This document shows, one piece after another, positions 23,775-34,139 of a DNA stretch of 64,000 nucleotides. Position 1 is the stretch's first letter. Each line of letters opens with the position of its first letter. The notes under the pieces are model-generated. The model was not told the origin of the DNA and did no database searches. It worked only from the letters and a program-made list of their open reading frames with translations. Origin of the DNA: Pyrenochaeta sp. MPI-SDFR-AT-0127 (lineage: Eukaryota > Ascomycota > Dothideomycetes > Pleosporales > Cucurbitariaceae). Position numbers and translations under genes: made by a program. Location of the stretch: contig JAGTJM010000034.1 in the NCBI GenBank assembly GCA_020747015.1, positions 62,001 to 126,000 of the forward strand, written 5' to 3'.

Positions 23775-25139
23775 TTATGCGTCAATGAGCGGCACCTCAG
23801 GCAAGGGCTTTTCCGGCAATGGTTTACTCGGTAATGGCTTCATCGTTCTTGGATCGTCCGTATATCTCGGTGGTCTCGAGCTTGATCCTTCATCAGGTTC
23901 GTCCCGATATGCGCCGTCCAGCAGCGCATCCTCTTCTTCGGCAATAGACTCTCTTCTTAGCCTGTCCCAGACATCGTCCATGCCGTCCCACTTGGCCAAT
24001 TCTCGTTGCTGTAGGATCCAGAAGTACAAGTGGTAAAGGCCGGACAAGATGATGGCCCCACCGATGATGCTGCCGAGAATAATCCAGAAGAGATACCAGG
24101 ACTCCCAGTGCACGAACTCGCCGAATGAGTTGCGTAGTGTGCCCAGCTTTCCATATGGGCCCCACTCGTTGCCCAGGTATAGGAAGCGGTCGTCATCCCA
24201 GATATCGTTGCCGAAGAATCTGCCGATCGTTCGCCAGATAGAAAGCGGTCGTGGTGCTGGGAATTGATATGTTCTTGCTTCTAGTCTCATATCAACAATG
24301 CGATACTCATACGTCTTCTCTTCCTCGCCAAAGGGAGCGAATAAATCACTCGCTGGCTTCGTATCCTTGCCGCTCTTGTGGCTGTTCGTCTTTGGCTCTT
24401 TCCCAGCGACAAGCATCCACAGCATCTTCTGGTCGGCATCGTCGAACTTCCAGTAGGGGTCCCGCACATATGGACCCTTTCCGCCAATCAGGTCCAGCGT
24501 AATTTCCCAATACCGTGCATCCGGATCTTTGTCATCGCCATTGTACTCTGTCGGTTTGGTCGTATACAGATAGTCGAGACGAACAGCTGAGAGAGGAAGA
24601 TTCCAACACCAGTCCTCACAGTCGTCCACAGTCCGCTGACAGAAGGGGTTTGCGCAGTCGATGCCAGACGAGAGGTTGCTGTTGGAGAAGGTGGAAGGGA
24701 ACTGTGTAACGTAGAAGGCCGGGGGATGGGGAATGGTAGGCAGGGGATAGAAAGGTTCTTTGTTGAGCAATACGGTGCGATTGTCGTGGGAGAGCGTGAG
24801 GTTGAGAAACTGCGACCGGGTTGGGTCAGCCATCCGCACTTTCCGTAGAGTCTTTAGTAAAGGAAGGAGCCACCGACGTACCAGAGCCAAGTCATTCTTC
24901 TCAATCGTGTGCCCATTCCGCGGGTGTCCTTTGGTGATTTGCGCATATGGACAGTCTTTGCACTCTATCTTTGCCGCGTACGAGGAGCCGGGAACGATTG
25001 CGACGACATCCTCGACGGGCTGTGAACAGGCCTCTATGTCCTGTGAGGCTGGATGCAAGCATTCGAGGGCGCTGTGAACATTTGCAGCATGGACCGACCA
25101 AGCAAGCAGCAGCCCAAGCGAGAGCCTGAGCAGCAGCAT
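23775..25139 (-). CDS. type I membrane protein of unknown function
   Basis: I do not recognise a named family. A strong signal peptide (LLLRLSLGLLLAWSVHA) is followed by a luminal or extracellular domain of about 300 residues. That domain has several Cys pairs (IECKDCPY, DCANPFC, DDCEDWCW) and N-glycosylation sequons (NLT, NRT, NLS). One transmembrane helix (about 324-352) and a cytosolic tail follow; the tail ends in proline-lysine repeats KPLPSKPLPEKPLPEVPL, which could bind SH3 domains. A 72 bp segment (24810-24881) reads in frame but begins GTACGT and ends CGCAG with a branch-like GCTGAC. Removing it joins NDLAL to FLNLTLSHD, so I treat it as an intron, giving 430 residues. Confidence 0.75.
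   Translation of the reverse strand: MLLLRLSLGLLLAWSVHAANVHSALECLHPASQDIEACSQPVEDVVAIVPGSSYAAKIECKDCPYAQITKGHPRNGHTIEKNDLALVRRWLLPLLKTLRKVRMADPTRSQFLNLTLSHDNRTVLLNKEPFYPLPTIPHPPAFYVTQFPSTFSNSNLSSGIDCANPFCQRTVDDCEDWCWNLPLSAVRLDYLYTTKPTEYNGDDKDPDARYWEITLDLIGGKGPYVRDPYWKFDDADQKMLWMLVAGKEPKTNSHKSGKDTKPASDLFAPFGEEEKTYEYRIVDMRLEARTYQFPAPRPLSIWRTIGRFFGNDIWDDDRFLYLGNEWGPYGKLGTLRNSFGEFVHWESWYLFWIILGSIIGGAIILSGLYHLYFWILQQRELAKWDGMDDVWDRLRRESIAEEEDALLDGAYRDEPDEGSSSRPPRYTDDPRTMKPLPSKPLPEKPLPEVPLIDA
24810..24881 (-). other. frame-preserving intron in the membrane-protein gene
   Basis: 72 bp, a multiple of three and free of stops, so it is easily mistaken for coding. The donor GTACGT, acceptor CAG and a CTGAC branch site 15-20 bp before the acceptor support splicing. 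Retention would add 24 strongly basic residues. Confidence 0.65.
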
Positions 25140-25900
25140 CGTGGGCCGTTGGTGTGGAAGAGTCGATGAGGCGGTGCCTGAGGCGCGATCAGCAGTTCGC
25201 GGCTGTCAGGGGCGTAGCGTGCAGGGTGGGGTACGTCTAGCCCGGCCGGTAGAGAAAAGGGTCTCGCCCCCGCAAAAGGACCTCAGCGTCTATAGCGTGC
25301 TTGATATGATGGAATGATCTTCACGACCCCTTCCATTTACATGCTTTGTGGACGTTGGGATCGTGACGCTCATCTCAAGCCTAGCTGGCCAATTCGAGGC
25401 GTCTCCGCCATAAGGCCCCCAGCAAAGCTTGCTCCGCCTCGATTGTGCAAGCGATCTTCCACGTCTACGACAATCGTCAAAGCCTCCCAATCGTCATTCA
25501 GGGCTCGCCGGTTATCTCACAGATTAAGCATTCCGATAATCAGCGGCCAACAGTTGCCATGCACAGCCTTGTCTTGCTATGGCACCGAGTACGCTTAACC
25601 ACTAGCTTTACACGCTCAGCCTTGTAGAATCAACTATGCGATGTAATCCGCTAATGAAGTTTCTGCACCCTTCGCAACCATGTCACGAATGTAGAAAGAG
25701 CTGATAATAGCCTCGTATCGCATGTGAGAATGTGTTTTACCTTCATACATGTATGGTGCAAGCACCCATCATCACCAGTGTTGACGTTTATATATTCACG
25801 ATAGTATCATCACTGCAATCATACTTTCTGTTCGGGATCAATTGTCCACTACACCATTTATCTCCTGCACGTCGCTTTTTGGTCTTCAATCACAAGAGCC
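25140..25900. other. divergent intergenic region
   Basis: 761 bp between the membrane-protein gene (minus) and a small gene (plus). No element recognised. Confidence 0.4.
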
Positions 25901-26370
25901 ATGCATCTGCCAAACACCCAAAACGAAAGCGACCACAGGCCCTTTGCTTCCAGTGAACATGGCGCCCCAGAAATAACGTCCTCCACTTCGACACCTGCTC
26001 ATCGAGATCTTGTCGATCTAGAACCCCCTCCATACTCAGTCGACCCGCCAACTAAACTGCCCAAGGCCACAACTCCCCATGAAGATCTCGGTCGTCGCAA
26101 CTCGTCCGAAACATTACCAGCATACAAGAGTGAGGACGACTATAACACACAGAACAAAGAATTGGAACAACATGCACCGCTTATTCCTGGCACTGAGCAA
26201 CATAACCGGCAAGGACAAGCAGCAAAGCCAAAGAGGAACATGCCGTACGTCAATCGATTTGCAAACAATTAAAGCTTATACTAATACTCTTTTGAAGAGC
26301 AGATATTGCTGTCGGGATATTACAAGGGCTTTGCTGGGGTGTATTTTACTTATTTGGTGGTAGTGGCTGA
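25901..26370 (+). CDS. small protein with PPxY motif and possible C-terminal membrane segment
   Basis: Inferred exons are 25901-26244 and 26298-26370 with a 53 bp intron (GTACGT...ACTAAT...GAAG), giving 138 residues. The first exon is polar and disordered-looking with the motif PPPYS (PPxY, a WW-domain ligand of NEDD4/Rsp5-type ligases) and LPAY. Splicing appends ADIAVGILQGLCWGVFYLFG, which looks like one membrane helix. Without splicing the frame ends at 26272 as a 123-residue soluble protein. Architecture suggests a small tail-anchored protein that could recruit a ubiquitin ligase; this is inference. I do not recognise a family. Confidence 0.5.
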
Positions 26371-26682
26371 GTATACGTACTTTCTGCGCAATCATCTCTT
26401 CATCCTTGCCATGCTGGTCATGCCGAATCTTGCATGACTAGAGCTTTAGTATCCATTTCCGTACACATCTACGTGTCTCACATTTCTTTGCTGCTGGTGT
26501 TGGCTGAATCCGTACCCACAAGATCCCAGCGAGACCATGACGTCACACTATGAGATCACCAGCGCTCCACACCCAAACATACAGGATAAACCCATTTACA
26601 CACTCAGACTGCGAACCTACTGACTAACACACCACACTGCCATCCATCCTCCCACCTGAACCCGAACCATTCATACACCAAA

Positions 26683-27024
26683 ATGTCAAACTCAAGCTCA
26701 ACATTCAAATCCTTCTCTACTTCCTACTCCTCCTCCTCCGTCAACGGGCAAACAACCTCGCACTCCGAGTCCACATACTCCGACCCCTCAGGCACAAAAG
26801 TGCACCGCACAAGCCAACAGCCGGGCCAGCAGCCGGTCGAGGAGCGCTATGAGACAGACCACACGGGCAGGCGCGTAACGGACGGCCGCGACGCAACGCA
26901 GCACCGCATTCAGGATGTGACAGAGCAGGAGGGCCAAAGGGAGAAAGAGGGACAGGCACAGCGGGGTGCGGACTATGAAGAGCGTATGGAGGACGAGTAT
27001 GCTAAGAGGGAGGGGGGTGCGTAG
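26683..27024 (+). CDS. small hydrophilic hypothetical protein
   Basis: A single-exon frame of 113 residues starting in a good context (caccaaaATGTC). The N-terminus is Ser/Thr-rich (SSSTFKSFSTSYSSSS). The rest is highly charged, with repeated R, D, E and Q and no hydrophobic core, so it is probably intrinsically disordered. Codon choice matches neighbouring genes and stops soon before the AT-rich region. Function unknown. It is the last gene before the RIP boundary. Confidence 0.6.
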   Translation: MSNSSSTFKSFSTSYSSSSVNGQTTSHSESTYSDPSGTKVHRTSQQPGQQPVEERYETDHTGRRVTDGRDATQHRIQDVTEQEGQREKEGQAQRGADYEERMEDEYAKREGGA

Positions 27025-27318
27025 ATGGGTGAGAATGATGATGGGTGGAGTGATATGAGATTGGATTTTGGGAATTCTAAAATGGAGCTCAAGGATTAAG
27101 AATGTATTTTTTTTTCTTTTTATTTTACTGTACATTGGAAATAACAGTTGGCTCTTCAGGCGACTATAAAATCCTTGAACTATGATCCTGGACGAGAATA
27201 ATGACAATATATAACCAAAAGACTATGGCGTCCACCTCAAGTCTATCTTGCTCCAGAAAAGGGCGACAAGTCAGCTGTAATAACGATTTTTTTTTGGCAA
27301 AGGGTTATAGTAGAGACG
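27025..27318. other. transition from normal DNA to RIP-type AT-rich DNA
   Basis: GC-normal 3' flank of the preceding gene, with T-runs near 27107-27125 and 27287-27296, gives way within tens of bases to heavily AT-biased, TA-rich sequence. No terminal repeat of the adjoining transposon could be identified. Confidence 0.55.
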
Positions 27319-29199
27319 TTACTTATGCTGCGGAGAAAGTATTTGATGAATATAAACCTTGATAAAACGCTCGAATTCATCCCCTTCTTCGGCCTTATCC
27401 TGTAAATAGACTCTTCGCTTCTACTACTGATGAGCTAAGAGCTCTTCTTAAGGTTTTAGCCCTATAGATAAGGCTGTTTTATAGTTACCCTAGAGCGTAC
27501 GAGCCGCGTTAATCGCTAGGTTAATATAGCTAGATTAATAAGCCTACTAAGACGTTAAATATCGCTCGCGAAGGCTTAGGTAAAGTAGTAGAGCAGATAT
27601 ATAGACGGGAGTATTATCTATAAGCTTATAGTAGTCGTTAAATTTATACCAGCTTATTAGAAGATACTCTATTATCACTCTATTACTCTTATATTACTGC
27701 TTAGCCTCGTCGTAGTGCATAAGAAGGAAGTCTATACCGCTAAGCACCTAATCTAGGGTAGAAGTATCCTATTTAGTATCCTTAGTGACCTTATAGAAAG
27801 GTTTAAGGAAGTCGTATAGCTCTTATAACTCCTACTAGTAACTTAGAAGGAGATAGTTAAGTAGTAGAGAGGGCTCTACTTTTATCCGTATATTAATAAA
27901 GTTATTTATCTTACTATAGAGACTAAGAGCGACGTAGATTATAAGATACTAGCTATTCCAGCGTGTCTTATTATCGCGAGGTATCATACGGCCGGCTTAA
28001 TAAAGGAAGGACTAATAGAGCTAATCTAACGACCTTATATAGATTATAAGGTTATAGAGCATCCTAATAGCGCCTAACTTACGCCACTCCGCCGCGCTAA
28101 CCTGTCTTTCTAAATTACCCTTAGTCTTATTCTTAGAGAGTAACGCAATCTACTAAATAGCCTCCTCTAAGGCCTCTTTATCTTTACTAAAGAGGAAGGC
28201 TTATATAGCGAGGTTAATAATATAGCTATTACAGCGTAGGCGGTATTATATAGGGTTAAATTAAGGTATTAATTTTATGATAGCTCGTAGTATTATATTA
28301 TTACTATAGGTATTATTAAGCGTAAACCAGCTAATTCGATCCTTAACGCCGTATTACTTAATAACGCTTATAAAGATCTCCGCTTAAGCCTCTCTACTAT
28401 AAGTACTAGGCAGCTCTCTAAGTAAAAGTAGTGCCTTTTAGACCTTACGCGTATCTACGTCTACGAAGTGAGTAACTATTACTTATAGGCTCTTATAATT
28501 TAGTGTACTCTAGAGGTCGACTATAAAGTGTATAAGCGAGAGAGAAGCTTATAGCCTCTTTATAATTACTAACTAGTAGAGGCGGAAGGAATTATCAAGT
28601 TGTTAAGGTACTAGAGATCGGCTTTACATGATAATATCGACGGCTATATAGTTAATAGATTAGATAAGGGTATAGATCTCTACCTAGTTAGGGATAGAGA
28701 GAGGGAGACCTTGACGCGCGATAAGCTGGATGAGAGCCTTATTATAGGCTTCCTTATTGATAGCAGCCTTTAGATACTTTTCTTACTCTATATTACGACC
28801 TTCTTCACGCGCCTTTTACTTACTAAAGAGACTTTCTATAGAGCCTTCAACTGCAGCCTTCTTCTCTAATAGCAGCGCAGCTATACAGATACCGTGTGAG
28901 AGTAGGTATTCACGAATTTAATTGTAGGCAGACTACTTAAAGTTACACTTCTTATAATAGAAGATTCTCTACCTATAAGTATTCCTTGCCAGCTTATCCC
29001 GCTGTAGATCTTAACTTTCTTCCTATAGGTCGGTACAGACAATTAGCCTAGCCTTACGCTTTTTAGTGTTAATTAAGGGTTCCGCGTAAGGAAGCTTAGA
29101 ATCGTCTTATAGGGTTTTAATATTAGCAGTTCTAAGCTCTATAAGAGTGGAATTATCGTCTAAATTAATATTAATTATATTAGGCTTATTAAAGGACAT
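27319..29199 (-). pseudogene. RIP-inactivated hAT transposase
   Basis: Reading the minus strand from an ATG at 29199 gives MSFNKPNI..., and segments along the next 1.88 kb translate in one frame to TAA at 27319-27321. Many TAA and TAG codons sit where CAA, CAG or TGG would be expected. Recognisable hAT parts include NDYYKLIDNTPVY, LKPFYKVTKDT and a C-terminal dimerisation-like stretch. In the parts I translated I saw no frameshift, so damage is mostly transitions, as in RIP. It is a different family from the intact hAT element at 51.8 kb. Its terminal repeats are not recognised. Confidence 0.7.
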
Positions 29200-29532
29200 A
29201 GTGGTAGTAGTAAGGGTAGTACCTAACTTGTGTGTTTACCTAAGATAGACGCGTTCAGTATTCTACCGCGTTTTCTAACCAACTGGAATCCCTTAGTAGC
29301 TTACCGCCTATAGAGGCTCCCCCGTCAACACTAATAATATACCTAATAGTAGCCCCTATATCAACCCTTTATTTAATCGTATTAATCATATTTAATCATA
29401 GAGAGGTATAATTCACTAAATTATAATCAAACGCAGATTCAGATTCACATTTAATCTATTTAATCCGCTAGATTATATACAACCCTATTATCAGATATAA
29501 GCAGCGATCGTACGCGATACTGCATTACAGTA
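29200..29532. repeat. AT-rich flank of the hAT remnant
   Basis: Noncoding RIP-type sequence between the transposase start and the first MITE-like element. It presumably contains the transposon end, but I could not place it. Confidence 0.4.
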
Positions 29533-29873
29533 CAAAGCTCGGGTGTAACTACTTGGTACACAAACACATATAAAAAGGACAAAAATAGCAAAGAACTTAA
29601 AAAAAAACAATATAATAATAAACCTATTTATATACCTCATCGCATTTAAGTATTCTATCTAATACCTATATAGTAGTTAGAAGGTAAAGGGGTTAGTATT
29701 TAGGTTCCTGATTTAGAAAGGCTCACTCGCAAGTAGTACTATGAGATTGAGACACTTTAAATGAGATTGTAGATAGGGTGTCTAAAATGATAATTGTCTT
29801 ATGCGTTTTATATTCTTTAGTTTTTTACCTTTTTGTGTGTGCGCCTCTACTAAGTAGTTACACCCGAGCCTTA
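29533..29873. mobile_element. MITE-like element A with terminal inverted repeats
   Basis: The left end reads CAAAGCTCGGGTGTAACTAC, and the right end is its complement apart from transitions (…GTAGTTACACCCGAGCCTTA). Similarity between the ends extends about 60 bp inward. No coding capacity. It is flanked by TA on both sides, suggesting a Tc1/mariner-type insertion. Half of it is included in the larger inverted repeat around the Clr5 gene. Confidence 0.5.
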
Positions 29874-29964
29874 TACTACCATTACAGTATTTCGTCTCTC
29901 AGCTAATTTACTGGTATTATCTAATACTGTATAGGAGAGTCACTATTCTAACATACACCTGACA
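29744..29964 (+). repeat. left arm of inverted repeat around Clr5 island
   Basis: This matches the reverse complement of 32342-32559 along its length, with differences mainly C/T or G/A transitions. A shared block is the segment containing CAGTATTTCGTCTCTCAGCT. It contains the right half of MITE A and about 90 bp outside it. Confidence 0.75.
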
Positions 29965-30257
29965 TTTGTTTACCACATACCAATTAGGACATTAGTCGCC
30001 AAAATCCAAATTGGGCTTAGTTGCAGGAAGTGAAAAGAGCGCATTTGTTACAAGCGGTAAACTTCTCTTGTCTGGTTAGCTAGACACAGTAGGATAGGAA
30101 TACTTTGTAGGTATAGTTAGAGGGACAAGGGGATGGCGGTTGAGGGTCGTAGGCAAGGCTTCACTACAAGTGAACTCTTATCGAGCAATGACAATGTGAA
30201 GAATTGTTCTTGACTACGGAGTTTCTACCTAGGAATTTGGGTTGTATATATATTGAG

Positions 30258-30287
30258 GTGATTCGTGATGAGCGAATCACGAATCAC
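30258..30287. repeat. 12 bp perfect inverted repeat, CACGAATC motif array
   Basis: GTGATTCGTGAT and ATCACGAATCAC are separated by 6 bp. Further copies of CGAATC and ATCACG follow to about 30301. It lies just downstream of the small minus-strand frame and could form a transcript hairpin or be a protein-binding site. Confidence 0.6.
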
Positions 30288-30294
30288 GAATCCA

Positions 30295-30507
30295 TCACGT
30301 GTCTAGGTTGTGATAGGCTTCTGGCCCCAAATCGTCTGATTCGTAGTCTTCTTCGAATTCACTAATGTCTTCAGTCACGCTGAGGCATGCTAGGATGCTT
30401 CCCAAGTATTTTACGGGTTTGGGATCATTATCTTCAAAGATAATATCTAGATCTGGTTCTGTGAGAACTTCTAGGTTCGTAACAGCATTGAAAGTATATA
30501 GTTCCAT
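30295..30507 (-). CDS. short acidic hypothetical frame downstream of Clr5 gene
   Basis: A 70-residue acidic frame (MELYTFNAVTNLEVL..., with EFEEDYESDD near the end) whose ATG is 16 bp beyond the Clr5 gene's stop. It might be a separate small gene or a 3' untranslated stretch that happens to be open. No family recognised. It lacks RIP-type stops although surrounded by RIP DNA. Confidence 0.3.
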   Translation of the reverse strand: MELYTFNAVTNLEVLTEPDLDIIFEDNDPKPVKYLGSILACLSVTEDISEFEEDYESDDLGPEAYHNLDT

Positions 30508-30523
30508 ATTTTTATTCCCTTAT

Positions 30524-32123
30524 TTAGATGTTAAGTATTAGTGTTGCAGTGGAGTTTTCGCTAATAGCCACCCTATCTTCTTCTACAACAGCGGAATACA
30601 TACCCTGAAGGTGTTGTATGTATTCCTTCGCCAGTTCAGGACGACCCATTCTTCCTGCTGCCAATCCACATTTCTCTAATGCAGCTCCCAGTGTCGGATC
30701 CCAACTGTACCCTTGCACCAGCCTCCATCGAGTGTTGATGCACTTCTGAAAGTTTTCCATGCTGTCTTGATGTTTCAGTTGTGCAAACTGTGCCACGCCA
30801 AACAGATAGAAGCTGAGAGAAAGGTCCACATTCAACTGCGGCTGTTCACTGCATTGATTCACGATGTCAGGCCTTGACAGACGGGAACATAGTCTCCTGC
30901 TGATGGTTTCCGCATCTGCATGTCTTGCATCCTTCAGAAGATAGCGGATCGCCGTATGCCACATTACGAAACGTGCTGTGCTGTACTCCTCAAAAGCCTC
31001 GTCGACTTGTTCCAGAATTCGATCGAATTCGTCCAGGCATTTTCCCGCATACAGAGCGTAGAACTGGCCTGTATCAGCGCGAGGAAAGCTGGCTTGATTG
31101 TAAGAGTAATATGCCTTGATTTCATCGGCGCCCGCTCTTGGCATCCATAAGTGTCGGCAGTAGGTGTCAAAGGCTACCCACAGATCACCTGCTGAATCAA
31201 GATTCAATCTTGTCAGAGTCTGGAAGATGTGTCTGCGGGGATCATTCGGGTGTAGGACCTTATTAGCCAAATCGCAGAGGTTGCTACGTAGCAGTTTATG
31301 AATATCGGGAGGCCCCTCTCTTTGAGCGAGGAGTGCCAGGGCCAGGATGTCGGAAAACTGCCGGTGGTGGTATATCCGCACGATAGTCTCGTTCAGCGAA
31401 AATGCAGAACGCATCAGAGCAAATCCAATGTTCATTGAGCCACTTGAGCCACTTTTGCAATGCCTGAAGGCGTCGCATAGCATGTTGTGAAGTTTGCTCA
31501 GCTTTTTCAACCCAAATATGAGCTCATTACTCCGTCCGTAGAGTCCGTTGTTGTCTTTTGACCATATACCAGTGGCGAAGCAACTGTCGAAGTGGACGCC
31601 CGTGAACCAGAGCAAACGGCGAAAGTTTTCGAATGTTGGGATGTCACTCAGACTGTTGATACTGAATGGCATAGGGACGAACGTGATATGCCTCCGAGCG
31701 GATCCTTTGGCGGGGGGTTTGGCAGTTCCAGTGCGAGATGCTGCTCTTCGTTTATAGTAACGTTCTACTTCACGAATATCGAGAAGGATCCCGTTTGCTA
31801 GCAACAAGCAGTTCCAATACCCTTCTCTCATGATGGTTCCCCGCTTTGTTCGAATGAAGCTGGCTTCTTCAGGGCGGATGTACTTGAAGATCCCCCATGA
31901 ACGTAGCAAAATTTTCCATTGATCAGTTCTTAGAGCACGGTCAGTACCTGTGTCGTTATATCGATCTTCGTGAGGTTACAAACGTAAGGCTGACCTCAGA
32001 CCCTTGATGGCCAATCTTCACTTCCTGCTTCAACTGCTTCAGGGTCATGTTGTCAAGGATATATAGACGAACGGCATCAAGGCGCCGATGCGACCATTCA
32101 TTGGTGTCTAACATTGTACTCAT
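30524..32123 (-). CDS. Clr5-domain protein
   Basis: Predicted exons are 32123-31984 and 31928-30524 with a 55 bp intron (GTTTGT...TACTGACC...CTAAG), giving 514 residues. The N-terminus matches the fungal Clr5 domain: EWSHRRLDAVRLYILDNMTL followed after the intron by DQWKILLRSWGIFKYI. The family is named after a fission-yeast silencing factor and is found in many uncharacterised fungal proteins. The remaining roughly 430 residues are alpha-helical-looking and TPR-like, without a named domain. The start at 32123 is chosen over 32114 and over non-ATG extensions. The donor site is weak, so the exact join is uncertain. The gene is GC-normal and intact, an island in RIP-degraded DNA between inverted repeats. 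Confidence 0.75.
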
Positions 32124-32341
32124 TTTTCCGACGACAGAGTTGAGCCCGATCAATGGCGTAGTTGAGACTGGCCCTCGTATAATGTTGTTGAACGTCAATG
32201 GGCTGAGCTGTTTCTAGCACTAATATTCTACATGTGATAGAAGCAAGGCTGAGATTTTAGGCCGCAGCAGACACGTCATCTGTAAGCGGGGTAATGATGA
32301 AAAGTCATGTATATTCTGCCCTCTGTGTGTGTGCGTGTGTC

Positions 32342-32559
32342 TGTCAGATGTATGCTAGAATAGTGACTCTCCTATACAGTGCTAGATAATACCAGTAAAT
32401 TAGCTGAGAGACGAAATACTGTAATGGTAGCACAAGGCTCGGGTATAACTAATTGGCAAAGGCACACACACGAAAAGGCAGAAAACTGCAGAACATGAAA
32501 CCGAGAAGATAATCACCATTGACACCCTATCTACAATCTCATTTAAAGTGTTTCAATCT
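32342..32559 (-). repeat. right arm of inverted repeat around Clr5 island
   Basis: Reverse complement of 29744-29964 with scattered transitions. This copy keeps more C and G (for example AAGGCTCGGGTATAACTAAT), so it is less RIP-mutated than the left arm. Confidence 0.75.
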
Positions 32560-32623
32560 AACAGCGTCACAGTAATATACATGTAGGAATGGACGGATTA
32601 GTCAGTAGTAAACCACGTGGCTA

Positions 32624-33049
32624 ACGTACTTCACAAGCGAATCGTTAACACAAGCGGATCGTTATCGCCCCAAACTCACCAAAAATCCAGAAGTTCACAT
32701 ACGAATATCTCCACAACTACTAGATTCCAAAGCATGAAACTGAAAACTTAGGTTTTCAAACATTCTATATACATCCTCTTGTAAATACATACTTATTTGA
32801 TAAGTGGTTCTTATGATATTCGACTTCAGCCTCCGGAATTAAAAATATCCGAAATACCTTAAGAACTATACATCTCTTGCCTCTAGTATTGTAATAATAA
32901 CTATTTTGGGATAGAATCTATAGCCAATTTTATTTTTGTAGTTTACTATTAGCTTATAGTAGAGATATTTAGGTATAAACTTCTGGTTTTTTAGTAGGTT
33001 TAGGGCGCTAACGATCCGCTTGTGTTAACGATTCGCTTGTGAAGTACGT
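32624..33049. mobile_element. MITE-like element B, TA target duplication
   Basis: 426 bp with near-perfect terminal inverted repeats beginning ACGTACTTCACAAGCGAATC and flanked on both sides by TA. Similarity between the ends continues for about 95 bp. Each end contains a tandem pair of a 15-16 bp unit, ACAAGCGRATCGTTA. No coding capacity. Features fit a non-autonomous Tc1/mariner-type element. Confidence 0.7.
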
Positions 33050-34139
33050 TAACGTATTCCACTACCTAGTAGACTATACTACCTAGTGGGCCATCTAACT
33101 AAAACGCGTAATAGTGTAATAATAGTAGCTGAATAATAATATAATAAATTTCTATAAAATTATATAATAAGCTAGTTAATTACTATTTATACTATATCCT
33201 TTTATATACTTAGTACTATAGTATTTACTATAGTACTAAGTAAAAAGTTTTATTCGCGCTAGCGCGATGCGTTTTCTTATAATATTAATATCTTAACTTT
33301 ATAGTATTATAACTATACTACTATAGCGCTAAATTCTTTAAGAAATAGACTAAAATATATATAGAGGGTCTAACTTAATAGTCTAGTAGTAAAATTAGAT
33401 TATTAGAATACTATATAGTAGTATAATATATAATAATATAGGTACTAAAGGATTCTAAAATAGATCTAAGTATAACTTAAAGGTATATAAGAGTATATAC
33501 TATATTAGATAACTAAGAATACCTCTATTCCTATAGGTCTAGTATTAGGCGAGCTACCTTAATAGAATTAGCGCGGGCTATATTTTACCCGCGATAGGCT
33601 AGGATAGGGCTAGTTTAGGCTATATCTAGCTAGATTATTAGACCTTAGGCTATTATAGCCTATATACGAGGTAAAGGGGTACTTATACCTCTTCTAAATC
33701 CTACTAGAGGGTAGTAATTTATCTTAACTATAATCTAATCCTATTATCCTCTATTATCTTAAAAGTACCCCTCTATAAATATATACCTCTAGGATAGAAC
33801 CTATTAGAGTATAGGTACTATCCTAATATTTAAATTACTTATATAGAGTTTATACTTTAATAAAATAAGTTAAAGGATAATAAAATCTTATATCTATACT
33901 CCTATAGAGGACTAAGATAATATATCTTATACTAATAATTAAATATAAGATATAGAAACTATACTAGAGACTTAAACTATTAATAGAGATAGAGAAAATA
34001 GGTAAGATTAGGGATTAGGAGATATACTCTTATAAGCTACCTTAATTAAACCCTTATAGGCCCGCTTTAGTCTAGAAGAGCCTATAATAGCCTAATTTAG
34101 CCTAAATTAGACTATATCCTATTAATCTAAGGTAGAAAG
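33050..34139. repeat. RIP-degraded AT-rich DNA
   Basis: Extremely TA-rich sequence with no surviving frame. It presumably includes the 5' end of the adjacent gypsy element; I could not define an LTR. Confidence 0.5.

Noticed and set aside
30920..31150. Plus-strand frames within the Clr5 gene
   Set aside because: Antisense to a well-supported coding exon and without motifs.
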